Assembly (NCBI GenBank): GCA_902612915.1
Contig: CACMFH010000002.1
Location: forward strand, 82,470 to 146,469
Direction: 5' to 3'
Length of the DNA: 64,000 nucleotides
Origin: an uncultured SAR86 cluster bacterium
GTDB lineage: Bacteria > Pseudomonadota > Gammaproteobacteria > Magnimaribacterales > D2472
Shown here: positions 27,285-35,932 of the stretch, one piece after another
How positions within the stretch are numbered: the first letter of the stretch is position 1
How the letters are laid out: each line of letters begins with the position of its first letter
Program-made: the position numbers and the translations under genes
Notes under the pieces: model-generated
What the model was told of the DNA's origin: nothing
The model's database searches: none
What the model saw: the letters and a program-made list of their open reading frames with translations, nothing else

Positions 27285-27614
27285 GAGTTGGTTGGATGAT
27301 CGCTAAATTTATTTAGAGGAAAGTCCGGACTTCAAGGAGCAGGGCGCCAGGTAACACCTGGGAGGCGTGAGCTTACGGAAAGTGCAACAGAAAATATACC
27401 GCCATTTATTGGTAAGGGTGAAAAGGTAAGGTAAGAGCTTACCGCTTAAGTGGTAACATTTAAGGCATTGCAAACCCCAGCCTGAAGCAAAACCAAATAG
27501 AAATCCAATAAAGTTGCTCGCTTTGGATTTGGGTAGGTTGCTAGAGTATTATGGCAACATAATATCGAGATAGATGATCATCTTCAACAGAATCCGGCTT
27601 ATAAACCAACTCAA
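27285..27614 (+). ncRNA. rnpB: RNase P RNA, bacterial type A
   Basis: About 330 nt. Helix P1 is exact: GAGTTGGTT at 27285-27293 pairs with AACCAACTC at 27604-27612. The universal 5' core GAGGAAAGTCCGGACTTC starts near 27315, the ACAGAAAATATACCGCC block near 27387 and GGTAAGGGTGAAA near 27411 follow, and the 3' core GATAGATGATCATCTTCAACAGAATCCGGCTTATA closes before P1. The RNA is the catalytic component that trims 5' leaders of pre-tRNAs. It fills most of the only long non-coding stretch in the window, between rsmI and mraZ. The exact ends are inferred from P1. Confidence 0.96.
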
Positions 27615-27646
27615 CTCTATTTTTGTAGATCTTTTGCCTCAAATAA

Positions 27647-27691
27647 ATGTGTGAAAAAGTGTGCAAAAGTGTTGCAAAGTGTGTAAAAAGT
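27647..27691 (+). promoter_or_regulatory. MraZ operator: four to five 10-bp direct repeats
   Basis: Repeats of AAAGTGTnnn with strict 10-base period: cores at 27656-27662, 27666-27672 and 27676-27682, a degenerate copy before (AATGTGTG, 27646-27653) and a partial one after (AAAAGTC, 27685-27691). MraZ from E. coli and mycoplasmas binds 10-bp-spaced direct repeats upstream of its own gene; the AAAGTG(T/G) form matches the mycoplasma box as I recall it. The repeats cover the predicted -35 of mraZ, so autorepression is expected. The frame is open through them, which makes an over-long mraZ start possible. Confidence 0.8.
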
Positions 27692-27700
27692 CTTTATATT
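27672..27700 (+). promoter_or_regulatory. Predicted mraZ-ftsZ promoter
   Basis: TTGCAA (27672-27677), 17-base spacer, TATATT (27695-27700). The -35 lies inside the one repeat whose spacing bases differ from the others (GTGTTGCAAA). Transcription would start at about 27707, the mraZ ATG itself, implying little or no leader. Motif-based prediction only. Confidence 0.5.
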
Positions 27701-27706
27701 TTGAGA

Positions 27707-28174
27707 ATGTTTGGATTTAATACGCCATCTATTGATAGTAAGGGCAGAATAGCTATTCCTGCTAGATATAGAATTGACTTAAAAACACAAAATCATAACG
27801 AAATTGTAATAACAAAAGATCCTCAATATCCATCTTTAAAACTTTATCACCATTCAGAATGGCAGAGGATTTCAACAAAACTTCAATCACTTCAAGGCCT
27901 AGATCCTATCGTTAGAAATTTACAATGGACAATACTTGGTAACGCTTATCAAACAGATATTGATATCGAGGGCAGAATGCTAGTTAGAATTCCCATAGAT
28001 TTGCAAAGTTATGCTGAAATAAATGAACAGAAACAAGTTGCATTAATTGGAATGGGTAACAAATTTGAAATTTGGAATATTGAAAATTGGGAAATGCGAC
28101 AAACAGGAGGGTCTCTTTCAACAGAGATTTTGGATGTTGTGCTACCTGAAAGTATTAAAGAAATGTCATTTTAA
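27707..28174 (+). CDS. mraZ: Transcriptional regulator MraZ
   Basis: A 155-residue protein with two SpoVT/AbrB-like domains, marked by DSKGRIAIPARYR (residues 9-21) and DIEGRMLVRIPIDLQSYAEI (about 85-104). It forms ring-shaped oligomers that bind the repeat operator in front of its own gene. I start it at ATG 27707, giving the family N-terminus MFGFNTPSIDSKGR; the frame stays open 20 codons further up but that part is the operator. First gene of the dcw cluster and, unusually, followed after 8 bases by ftsZ. Confidence 0.95.
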   Translation: MFGFNTPSIDSKGRIAIPARYRIDLKTQNHNEIVITKDPQYPSLKLYHHSEWQRISTKLQSLQGLDPIVRNLQWTILGNAYQTDIDIEGRMLVRIPIDLQSYAEINEQKQVALIGMGNKFEIWNIENWEMRQTGGSLSTEILDVVLPESIKEMSF

Positions 28175-28182
28175 AGGGGAGT

Positions 28183-29295
28183 ATGATGAATTTTGAGGTA
28201 GTTGAAACAAAACAAGAAAACGCAAAAATAAAAGTTGTTGGAGTTGGCGGTGGTGGAGGAAATGCCATACTTCATATGATTAATCATGATATCAAGGGAG
28301 TAGATTTTATTTGTGCAAATACTGACACTCAAGCTTTAAAATCTGTAAAAAGCGCAACTACAATAAAACTTGGTAATGGCTTAACTAAAGGATTAGGTGC
28401 TGGAGCGGATCCTGATATTGGTAGAAGAGCTGCTGAAAGTGACAGAATGGCAATAGAAGAATTATTATCTGGTGCAGATATGGTTTTCATTACTGCTGGA
28501 ATGGGAGGAGGAACAGGTACTGGAGCTGCACCTGTAATTGCATCAATCGCAAAAGAATTAGGAGCATTAACTGTTGCTGTAGTAACAAAACCCTTTAAAT
28601 TTGAAGGAAAAAAGAGAATGGGAGCCGCTGAAAAAGGTCTTGCGTCATTAGTTGAAGAGGTTGACAGCCTTGTAACTATCCCAAATGAGAAACTTTTTGA
28701 AATATTAGGATTGGATACTTCCATGCAAGATGCTTTTGCAAAATCTGATGACGTTTTAAAGGGGGCTGTTCAAGGAATTTCAGATATTATTATGCAAAGA
28801 GGTCATGTAAATGTTGACTTTGCTGATGTAAAAGCTGTTATGTCAGAAAAAGGCATTGCCATGATGGGTACAGGTATTGCAAGTGGCAAGAATAGAGCTG
28901 AAGCTGCAGCAACAATGGCTGTTAAAAGTGAATTATTAGATGATATTAATCTTAAAAATGCCAGAGGTGTTTTAGTGAATATCACAGGTAAAGAGCCTAC
29001 TCTTAGGGATCAAGCTGAGGTAGCAGATATTATTGATGAGATTGTCAGTGAAGATGCAAATATTATTTATGGTCTTGTTTTTGACAAAAGTTACAAAGAT
29101 GAAATTAAAGTAACAATTGTTGCAACAGGAGTGGACCAAAGAGCACCATCTTTAGTGATTGATAACGAACCATCAATGAAATTAAATCCTGTTGGTTTGG
29201 ATAAAGATAAAACCAGTCAAAAAGTTGGCACGTCGTCTGCAGAGGAAATTGATTTCCTTGATGTGCCGACTTTTATGAGAAAACAAGTAGATTAA
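28183..29295 (+). CDS. ftsZ: Cell-division GTPase FtsZ
   Basis: A 370-residue bacterial tubulin. GTP-binding segments: VVGVGGGGGNAILHM near 20, the tubulin signature GGGTGTGAAPVIASIAKELGALTVAVV near 108, and ANTDTQAL near 46. The T7 catalytic loop is in VNVDFADVKAVM near 207. A variable linker (about 315-355) leads to the C-terminal peptide LDVPTFMRKQVD, which would bind FtsA and ZipA. Preceded by GGGGAG at 28176-28181; two ATGs in a row. It sits between mraZ and rsmH instead of after ftsA, where it is missing. Confidence 0.98.
   Translation: MMNFEVVETKQENAKIKVVGVGGGGGNAILHMINHDIKGVDFICANTDTQALKSVKSATTIKLGNGLTKGLGAGADPDIGRRAAESDRMAIEELLSGADMVFITAGMGGGTGTGAAPVIASIAKELGALTVAVVTKPFKFEGKKRMGAAEKGLASLVEEVDSLVTIPNEKLFEILGLDTSMQDAFAKSDDVLKGAVQGISDIIMQRGHVNVDFADVKAVMSEKGIAMMGTGIASGKNRAEAAATMAVKSELLDDINLKNARGVLVNITGKEPTLRDQAEVADIIDEIVSEDANIIYGLVFDKSYKDEIKVTIVATGVDQRAPSLVIDNEPSMKLNPVGLDKDKTSQKVGTSSAEEIDFLDVPTFMRKQVD
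29225..29241 (+). promoter_or_regulatory. Sigma-54-like -24/-12 element inside the ftsZ linker
   Basis: TTGGCACGTCGTCTGCA fits the sigma-54 consensus TGGCACG-N4-TTGC(A/T) with one mismatch and the required GG-N10-GC spacing. It lies about 56 bases before the rsmH ATG, in the region coding for the non-conserved FtsZ linker, and uses GC-rich codons unusual for this genome. RpoN is encoded at 13.7 kb. Could be chance; a poorer match is seen inside mraY. Confidence 0.3.
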
Positions 29296-29296
29296 A

Positions 29297-30190
29297 ATGC
29301 TTCATTTTCCAGTTTTACTGGAAGAATCCGTTGATTTTTTACTAAATGACGTAAATGGTCATTATATTGACTGTACTTTTGGTAGGGGCGGACATTCGAA
29401 GTTAATTTTAGAGAAATTATCAAAAGATGGACTTTTAACAGGCATAGATAAAGATCCTGATGCATGTGAATATGCTATGGAATTTCAAAATGATAATTTC
29501 AAGATTATTAATGATTCATTTAATAACATTGAGAAATATTTTAAAGAAGAAAGCATAAACGGAATTCTCTATGATCTTGGCACATGCTCCACTCATCTTG
29601 ACCAACCTGAAAGAGGGTTTAGCTTTAATAAAGATGGCCCATTAGACATGCGCTTTAATAACAAAATAGGTACACCACTTTCTGTATGGTTAGAAAACGC
29701 CTCAGAAGAACAAATAAGAGATATTCTTTATAAATACGGTGATGAAAAACATGCCAAATTAATTAGTAATGCAATTGTTAAAAGCAAGATTAAGAATAAG
29801 ATTACAACAACGACTCAACTTTCAAATATTATAAGAGATATACATCCTGAAAAAAATAAAAAAATTCATCCAGCAACGAAATCTTTTCAAGCTTTTCGTA
29901 TTTTTATAAACAACGAACTTGAAGAATTTGCTGAATCTCTTAAAGCAGCAGAAAGACTTTTAAAGTTTGGTGGTTATATAGTAACAATAGCTTTTCACTC
30001 ATTAGAAGATAATATTGTCAAAAATTTTTTTAAACCATCCTTGGTATCTTTCCCCAAAGATATTCCTATAAATAACAAAGAAGAAAAGAAATTTAAATGT
30101 ATTGCAAAAAAAATCAGGGCCTCTAAAGATGAAATAAATATTAACCCAAGATCAAGAAGTGCAATAATGAGAGTCTTTCAAAAAATATGA
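29297..30190 (+). CDS. rsmH: 16S rRNA m4C1402 methyltransferase RsmH (MraW)
   Basis: A 297-residue SAM-dependent methyltransferase. Hallmarks: HFPVLLEESVDFL at the N-terminus, YIDCTFGRGGHSKLILEKL (SAM site) near 25, LYDLGTCSTHLDQPERGFSF near 92 and the C-terminal IAFHSLEDNIVKNFF near 232. The usual LDLGxSS reads YDLGTCS here. It works on the same nucleotide as RsmI, also in this window. Overlaps ftsL by 4 bases. Confidence 0.96.
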   Translation: MLHFPVLLEESVDFLLNDVNGHYIDCTFGRGGHSKLILEKLSKDGLLTGIDKDPDACEYAMEFQNDNFKIINDSFNNIEKYFKEESINGILYDLGTCSTHLDQPERGFSFNKDGPLDMRFNNKIGTPLSVWLENASEEQIRDILYKYGDEKHAKLISNAIVKSKIKNKITTTTQLSNIIRDIHPEKNKKIHPATKSFQAFRIFINNELEEFAESLKAAERLLKFGGYIVTIAFHSLEDNIVKNFFKPSLVSFPKDIPINNKEEKKFKCIAKKIRASKDEININPRSRSAIMRVFQKI

Positions 30191-30456
30191 TTAAAAAGAA
30201 AATAATATTTCAATATCTATTTTTATTAGTTTTAATCTTTATTCTAAGTATTGAAAAAATAAAATTATCATGGGAAATAAGTACTCTTTATAATAATAGT
30301 GAAAATATAAAAGTTGAGCTTGAAAAACTCAAAGATCTGAATCTTAAATTAACAACACAGTACCATTTAGAAAATTCTCCAGCACTTATTGAAAAAATTG
30401 CTAAAGAAGATTTAGGAATGACAAAAAAAAGACCTAAAAAAATTAATTATGAATAA
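30187..30456 (+). CDS. ftsL: Cell-division protein FtsL
   Basis: An 89-residue bitopic protein: short basic cytoplasmic start (MIKKK), one membrane helix (about 7-22) and a periplasmic coiled coil (about 30-65) with ENIKVELEKLKDLNLKLTTQYHLE, ending in the conserved IEKIAKEDLGMTKKRP. FtsL pairs with FtsB and FtsQ to activate FtsWI. Identification rests on this architecture and on its position between rsmH and ftsI. Overlaps ftsI by 8 bases. Confidence 0.9.
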   Translation: MIKKKIIFQYLFLLVLIFILSIEKIKLSWEISTLYNNSENIKVELEKLKDLNLKLTTQYHLENSPALIEKIAKEDLGMTKKRPKKINYE

Positions 30457-32068
30457 TAAACTCAATTACTTAAATTGGAGATTTATACTAATAGCTGTTG
30501 CTATTTTTGTTTGCTTGTTAGCAATAATCTATAAGATGTTCTCAATTCAATTTTTTGAGAGTAATTTCCTGCAGAATGAAGGTAACAAGAGGTATGTTAA
30601 ATACAAAGACGTTGTGCCAGTAAGGGGAACTATATACGACAGAAACAATTTTCCATTAGCGGTATCGGTCATTAATTATGATCTTTATGCTTTAAGGGGA
30701 TTTACAAAATCTCAGCTACTTAATATATCAGAAAAAGTTGATTTGGATATTGATCCTGGAATTGAAGTTTTCAACAAGAAAACGCTTTTAAAGAAAAACA
30801 TTTCAAATGAAGCGTTAATAGAAATCAGAAATTCAAGATTTAAAAATATAGAGGTGGAGGTTCGTCACAGTAGACATTATCCGCTGGGCGATCAAATTGC
30901 ACCTTTAATCGGATTCTACGGTAAAGATGGAGCACAAGAGGGACTTGAAAAAAGTTATGACAAGGTTTTATCAGGTAAAAAGGGGAGGCAAAAATACTTT
31001 AAGAATGCTAAACAAGAAATCATTTCAAAACCTATCGAAGTTTCTAGAACGATACAAGGAAGTGACATACATCTAACTATTGATAGTACCTTACAATTTT
31101 ATGCATACAAATTTTTAGTTGAGGCCATAAAAAGCAACAAAGCAAAATCTGGAACAGCTATAATTTTAAATAACATAGATGGTGAAATACTGGCAATGGC
31201 AAGCTTTCCATCATATAACCCAAATCACCCTCAAAGAAAGATACAAAAAAACAGGGCTTTGGTGGATGCGTACGAGTTGGGCTCAGTCTTAAAACCCATA
31301 GTTTTGTCAAAAGCTCTCGAACAAAAAATTGTGAATATCGATGAGTATATAGATATACCAAGAAGACTGTATCTTAATGACAAGATTATTGTCGATTCAA
31401 AGCAATATGAGAAACTAACGCCAGCAGAAATAATTACATATTCTAGTCAAATCGGAGCATCAAAAATTGCTTTAGAGCTGGGATATGATGATCTCAAATC
31501 AAACTATTATGATTTTGGTTTTACAAAACCAATTTCAATTAATTTTCCATCATCCGCATTTGGCTATATGGCCATTAAGGATAATATTGTTGACAAAGAA
31601 CTTGCAAGTTTAGGGTATGGCTACGGCTTAACAATTAGTCCTTTTCAGATAGCGTCAGCTTATTCAGTATTTGCTAATAATGGGATTTTTAAAGATTTTA
31701 AGCTGCTCAAAAACGAAGATGTTTTATCGAGAAGAGTTATTTCTGAATCAACTGCATCAAATATTTTGAAAGCTTTAGAAATGGTTACAAAAGACGGTAC
31801 AGGTAAAGCTGCAAATGTTAATGGATTTTCTCAAGGAGGTAAGACTGGAACTGTTCATCAAATAAGATCTGGATCAGGTTATGCGGAAGATATGTATAGA
31901 GCTTCATTCATAGGAATAACACCTTTAAACGAAAACTCTTTGACAATATTTGTTTCTATAGATGATCCTAGTCTAGATTCATACTCTGGTGGCAGTGTGG
32001 CAGCACCTGCTTTTGCAAAGATTGCAGAAAATTCTTTAAATCACTTAGGATATTTTGAAGATGAGTGA
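30449..32068 (+). CDS. ftsI: Septal peptidoglycan transpeptidase FtsI (PBP3)
   Basis: A 539-residue class B penicillin-binding protein. Membrane helix about 11-30, PBP dimer domain starting VPVRGTIYDRNNFPLAVS (57-74), transpeptidase domain from about 205. Motif 1 is Ser279-x-x-Lys282 (GSVLKP), motif 3 is KTGT at 465-468. Motif 2, normally SxN, reads Ser332-Ser333-Gln334 in YSSQIGASK. The enzyme cross-links septal wall with FtsW. Slightly shorter than E. coli (588), mostly at the C-terminus. Overlaps ftsL and murE by 8 bases each. Confidence 0.95.
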   Translation: MNNKLNYLNWRFILIAVAIFVCLLAIIYKMFSIQFFESNFLQNEGNKRYVKYKDVVPVRGTIYDRNNFPLAVSVINYDLYALRGFTKSQLLNISEKVDLDIDPGIEVFNKKTLLKKNISNEALIEIRNSRFKNIEVEVRHSRHYPLGDQIAPLIGFYGKDGAQEGLEKSYDKVLSGKKGRQKYFKNAKQEIISKPIEVSRTIQGSDIHLTIDSTLQFYAYKFLVEAIKSNKAKSGTAIILNNIDGEILAMASFPSYNPNHPQRKIQKNRALVDAYELGSVLKPIVLSKALEQKIVNIDEYIDIPRRLYLNDKIIVDSKQYEKLTPAEIITYSSQIGASKIALELGYDDLKSNYYDFGFTKPISINFPSSAFGYMAIKDNIVDKELASLGYGYGLTISPFQIASAYSVFANNGIFKDFKLLKNEDVLSRRVISESTASNILKALEMVTKDGTGKAANVNGFSQGGKTGTVHQIRSGSGYAEDMYRASFIGITPLNENSLTIFVSIDDPSLDSYSGGSVAAPAFAKIAENSLNHLGYFEDE

Positions 32069-33524
32069 ATATGAAGAAATATTAGGTATAAAAATTCCTG
32101 AAAATACTAAAATTAAAACTGTAACTAATTCATCAAAGAAGGTAACAAAGGATTCAATTTTTTTTGGATTCCAAGGAACTAAAGTTCATGGCAGCAAGTA
32201 TGCTGAGGATGCCATTAAGAACGGAGCATCATTGGTTATTCACGACGATCCTTTGTTTGTAAAAAATAATGAAAAGATAATTTACTCAAAAGATTTAAAA
32301 AAAAATATTATTAAATTTTTAGATTCATTTTATTCAATTGATATTAATAGTAATAATTTTTTCGCATTTACAGGAACTAATGGCAAGTCGTCAACTGCCT
32401 ACATTTGTCATCAATTACTTCACAATATGAATTATGAATCTCTATACATAGGTACCCTTGGTATTAAACATAATGATGAAAAAATTCAAACAAAATTTTC
32501 AAATAAAACCACACCAGATATATTTGAATTATACGAAATAATTAGTTCACTTAACTTCGGTTTAGACTCTATGAGTGTATGTCTGGAGGTATCATCTCAT
32601 GCGCTTGATCAAAATAGGCTTGATGGCATTCAATGGCTGAATTCTGCATCAATATTAAATATTGGTGAAGATCATTTGGATTATCATAAGGATATTTCTT
32701 CTTATAGAGATTCAAAATTTAGTATTTTTAAAATGAATTCGCCAATAAAACTTGTTATTGATGAATGTAATAATTTTGCAAAAGACTATGATTTTTTAAA
32801 CAAAACAAAGTTGACATCTATAAGTAGTAAAAATAATTTTTCTGATATTTTTTATAAAATCACAAAAGCTAATTTTAAGAATTGCGAATTTAAAATATTT
32901 CTTAATAATCCACCAAGCGGACAAGAAATACATAAAAATAAGAAATATAAATTCAAATGCACTCTTTTCCCAGAGTTTAATATCACCAATCTTGTATTTG
33001 CAATTTCTTCTATAGGATTTGATAAATTCTCTGATAAGCATGTTAATGATCTATCTTTTATTAAGTTGCCAAAAGGTAGGACTGAAGTTATTAATAATAT
33101 TTCTAAAAATATAATCATAGACTATGCCCATAATTCTCACTCATTTGAAGTGCTATTATGTTCAATCAAAAAATATTTCGATAATTTGATTTTAGTTTTT
33201 GGTTTTGGAGGCGATAGAGACAAATCTAAACGAGCAAAGATGTTACAAATTGCTTTAGACAATTCGTCTAAAATTTTTTTAACATCAGATAATTCCAGGA
33301 GCGAGAAATTTGAAAATATTATAAAAGATGCCATGAAGGGGAATAATGAAGGAGATATAACAATCATAGAAGATAGAAAAGAGGCAATAATAAATGCAAA
33401 TAAATTTTTGGATAAAAATAGTTGTTTGCTAATTCTTGGCAAAGGACATGAGCAAACTCAAGAAATTGATGGAAAAATTTGTCATTTTAGTGACCATGAG
33501 GTAGTTGATGAAATTTATAACTAA
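32061..33524 (+). CDS. murE: UDP-MurNAc-L-Ala-D-Glu ligase for meso-diaminopimelate, MurE
   Basis: A 487-residue Mur ligase. The ATP loop FTGTNGKSSTAY is at about 106-117, the carbamylated-Lys region SILNIGEDHLDYHKDISSYRDSKFSIF near 208, and the C-terminal domain has FGFGGDRDKSKRAKM. The diaminopimelate-specific DNPR motif appears as DNSR in LTSDNSRSE, which still points to meso-DAP because the final Arg is kept. I take ATG 32061, overlapping ftsI by 8 bases; a TTG start two codons earlier is possible. Overlaps murF. Confidence 0.94.
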   Translation: MSEYEEILGIKIPENTKIKTVTNSSKKVTKDSIFFGFQGTKVHGSKYAEDAIKNGASLVIHDDPLFVKNNEKIIYSKDLKKNIIKFLDSFYSIDINSNNFFAFTGTNGKSSTAYICHQLLHNMNYESLYIGTLGIKHNDEKIQTKFSNKTTPDIFELYEIISSLNFGLDSMSVCLEVSSHALDQNRLDGIQWLNSASILNIGEDHLDYHKDISSYRDSKFSIFKMNSPIKLVIDECNNFAKDYDFLNKTKLTSISSKNNFSDIFYKITKANFKNCEFKIFLNNPPSGQEIHKNKKYKFKCTLFPEFNITNLVFAISSIGFDKFSDKHVNDLSFIKLPKGRTEVINNISKNIIIDYAHNSHSFEVLLCSIKKYFDNLILVFGFGGDRDKSKRAKMLQIALDNSSKIFLTSDNSRSEKFENIIKDAMKGNNEGDITIIEDRKEAIINANKFLDKNSCLLILGKGHEQTQEIDGKICHFSDHEVVDEIYN

Positions 33525-34848
33525 TACTTCAGATTTAGCAAAATTTCTTAATAAGAAAATAAAATTTAATGCATTAATAAAATCAATTTCAATTGATACA
33601 AGATCATTAAAAAAGAATTCATTATTTATAGCTATAAAAGGTGAAAATTTTGATGGAAATGATTTTGTTGATGAGGCGCTCTCAAAAGGTTCAAATATTA
33701 TTATTGCTGATAATAAACGTTTTAAAAACAGTAAAGATAAAAGAATTATATGGGTGAATGATTCAATAAAAGCACTTAAAACAATATCAAATAACATCAT
33801 CGAAGATTATGGTGGTAACGTAATTGCGATTACTGGCAGCAATGGAAAAACTACAACAACAAATATAATTGGTAAAACCCTAAAGAATAACTCAAAAACT
33901 TTAAAAAATTTTAATAACGAAATCGGTATGCCTCTGAGCTTGATGAATGCTTCTCTTAAATCAAAGAATTTAATTTTTGAAATAGGTGCCTCTAAATTAA
34001 ATGACATTGATTATCTCAGTAAAATCTTACAACCTAATGTTGGACTAATAACAAATATTGGAAATTCACATTTAGAGTCCCTAAAGAATATTGATGGTGT
34101 TTTTAAAGTAAAGTCTGAAATAGTTAAAAATATCAAGAAAAATGGCTTTTTAGTTGTACCTAATGATAATAAGAAGCATCTTAATAAATGGAAAAAAATG
34201 AGATCAGACATAACAACAATTTCTTTTGGTATGAAGGATGATTCTGATTTTTATCCTATTGATGTAAAGATAAAACAAAATGGACTAAGCTTTTTGGTCA
34301 CCTCGAGACTGCTTGAAAAATCTATAAAAATATCGTCTTCACTGGAAGGAGTTCATAATGTTAAAAATATTCTTTCAGCTTTTGCAGTGCATTATTGTCT
34401 AGGTCAAAACCTACAGGATTTTTCAAAATCAATAAGCTTATCTAAACTGGACAATTTAAGGCAGGTAAAATACAAATGGCTAAAAGGATCTACCTTAATT
34501 GATGATAGTTATAATGCAAATCCAGATTCAACAAAAAAATCTATTGATCTATTAAGTAATTACAACAAAAAAACTGTCTTATTATTAGGAGATATGTTGG
34601 AGTTGGGAAGGTATAAAAATAAACTTCATAAAGAAGTTGGGGAATATGCAAAATCTAAAGGAATCAGTAAATTGATTGCATTTGGCGATCTAACAAGACA
34701 TTCGATTGATGGCTTTGGAAAAAATGGGATTTTTTTTAATGATGAGACTAAGCTAAAAAACTATTTAAGGAAAAATATAACTTCAAAAAATGTTATCTTA
34801 ATAAAAGGTTCAAGAGGTATGAAAATGGAGCGATTTATAGATGTTTGA
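33508..34848 (+). CDS. murF: UDP-MurNAc-tripeptide D-alanyl-D-alanine ligase MurF
   Basis: A 446-residue Mur ligase adding D-Ala-D-Ala. Segments: [28 protein letters not shown] in the substrate domain, ATP loop [17 protein letters not shown] near 109, [27 protein letters not shown] near 175, and the C-terminal [19 protein letters not shown] near 330 with [10 protein letters not shown]. Starts at ATG 33508, 17 bases inside murE; a TTG one codon earlier is less likely. Works with Ddl encoded at 40.5 kb. Confidence 0.96.
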   Translation: MKFITNTSDLAKFLNKKIKFNALIKSISIDTRSLKKNSLFIAIKGENFDGNDFVDEALSKGSNIIIADNKRFKNSKDKRIIWVNDSIKALKTISNNIIEDYGGNVIAITGSNGKTTTTNIIGKTLKNNSKTLKNFNNEIGMPLSLMNASLKSKNLIFEIGASKLNDIDYLSKILQPNVGLITNIGNSHLESLKNIDGVFKVKSEIVKNIKKNGFLVVPNDNKKHLNKWKKMRSDITTISFGMKDDSDFYPIDVKIKQNGLSFLVTSRLLEKSIKISSSLEGVHNVKNILSAFAVHYCLGQNLQDFSKSISLSKLDNLRQVKYKWLKGSTLIDDSYNANPDSTKKSIDLLSNYNKKTVLLLGDMLELGRYKNKLHKEVGEYAKSKGISKLIAFGDLTRHSIDGFGKNGIFFNDETKLKNYLRKNITSKNVILIKGSRGMKMERFIDV

Positions 34849-35926
34849 GTATTTGGGTACAGTTTTAGTATCTGTTGATCCTGGTTTTGACGTTCTAAGA
34901 TACTTAACTGTCAGAACAATTGGTGGCACGGTAACAGCGCTTTTGCTTTCAATTTTGACGGGCCCATTAATCATTAATTTTCTCAAATCAGTGCAATTTG
35001 AGCAGTTTGTCAGAAAAGATGGGCCACAATCCCACTATAAAAAAACGGGTACGCCCACAATGGGAGGATTACTTATATTATCTTCTTTAATAATTTCAAC
35101 TCTTTTATGGGCTGATCTTGGCAATAGATATATTTGGGTTGTATTAGGAGTAACCATAGGTTTTACAATAATTGGTTTTTTTGATGATTATTTAAAAATT
35201 AAAAATAAAAGCCCCGATGGATTATCTTCAAAACAAAAGATTTTTTTTCAATCCATAATTGCTCTCATATCAATTACATATCTATATTACTCAGCTGAGA
35301 TTATTCCTGAACAGTCGTTTATTGTTCCTTTTTTTAAAGATTTAATAATCCCCATGTCTCCCTTTGTTTTTATTTTTATTGGAGTGTTTGTATTAGTTGG
35401 TTCTTCGAATGCTGTCAATTTGACTGATGGGCTGGACGGTCTCGCAATTCTTCCCTCAGTCTTGATTGGAGGAGCACTTGGCTTAATCGCTTATGCTATG
35501 GGGAACCAAAATATAGCAGATTATTTGTATCTACCCCATCTTCCATTATCCGGAGAGTTAATAGTGTTCTGTGGGGCACTAATTGGATCAGGTATTGGTT
35601 TTCTATGGTATAACACATATCCAGCTCAAGTATTCATGGGAGATATTGGGTCACTAAGTCTCGGAGCTATATTGGGGATAATCGCAATTATTTTAAGACA
35701 CGAATTAGTTTTTGCAATTATGGCTGGAGTATTCGTAATGGAGACACTAAGTGTAGCAATTCAAGTAATTTCGTTTAAAACAAGAGGTAAGAGAGTTTTT
35801 TTAATGGCACCAATTCATCATCATTTTGAACTTAAGGGCTGGGCTGAGCCTAAGATTATTGTCAGATTTTGGATAATCACACTTGTTTTAATTCTAATTG
35901 CATTATCAACACTAAAGTTAAGGTAA
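34841..35926 (+). CDS. mraY: Phospho-MurNAc-pentapeptide translocase MraY
   Basis: A 361-residue membrane enzyme with about ten helices that joins phospho-MurNAc-pentapeptide to undecaprenyl phosphate, forming lipid I. Catalytic motifs: [10 protein letters not shown] near 109 (Asp-Asp), [13 protein letters not shown] near 188, [13 protein letters not shown] near 264 and [14 protein letters not shown] near 322. [19 protein letters not shown] is present near residue 60. Normal length. Overlaps murF by 8 bases. Confidence 0.98.
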   Translation: MFEYLGTVLVSVDPGFDVLRYLTVRTIGGTVTALLLSILTGPLIINFLKSVQFEQFVRKDGPQSHYKKTGTPTMGGLLILSSLIISTLLWADLGNRYIWVVLGVTIGFTIIGFFDDYLKIKNKSPDGLSSKQKIFFQSIIALISITYLYYSAEIIPEQSFIVPFFKDLIIPMSPFVFIFIGVFVLVGSSNAVNLTDGLDGLAILPSVLIGGALGLIAYAMGNQNIADYLYLPHLPLSGELIVFCGALIGSGIGFLWYNTYPAQVFMGDIGSLSLGAILGIIAIILRHELVFAIMAGVFVMETLSVAIQVISFKTRGKRVFLMAPIHHHFELKGWAEPKIIVRFWIITLVLILIALSTLKLR

Positions 35927-35932
35927 GGTTAA

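Noticed and set aside
27646..27691. Short regular repeats as a CRISPR-like array
   Set aside because: The period is 10 bases, with no spacers, and the position before mraZ explains it as a MraZ operator. No array or cas gene was seen in the window.
27647..27706. mraZ starting 20 codons earlier
   Set aside because: The extra codons translate the repeat operator and predicted promoter and do not match the MraZ N-terminus, which begins at 27707.
34924..34938. Second sigma-54-like site, TGGCACG-N4-CAGC, in the forward strand
   Set aside because: It has the GG-N10-GC spacing but two mismatches in the -12 part, lies inside the coding sequence of an early mraY membrane helix, and has no gene start nearby downstream. 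It also shows how such matches can arise by chance.
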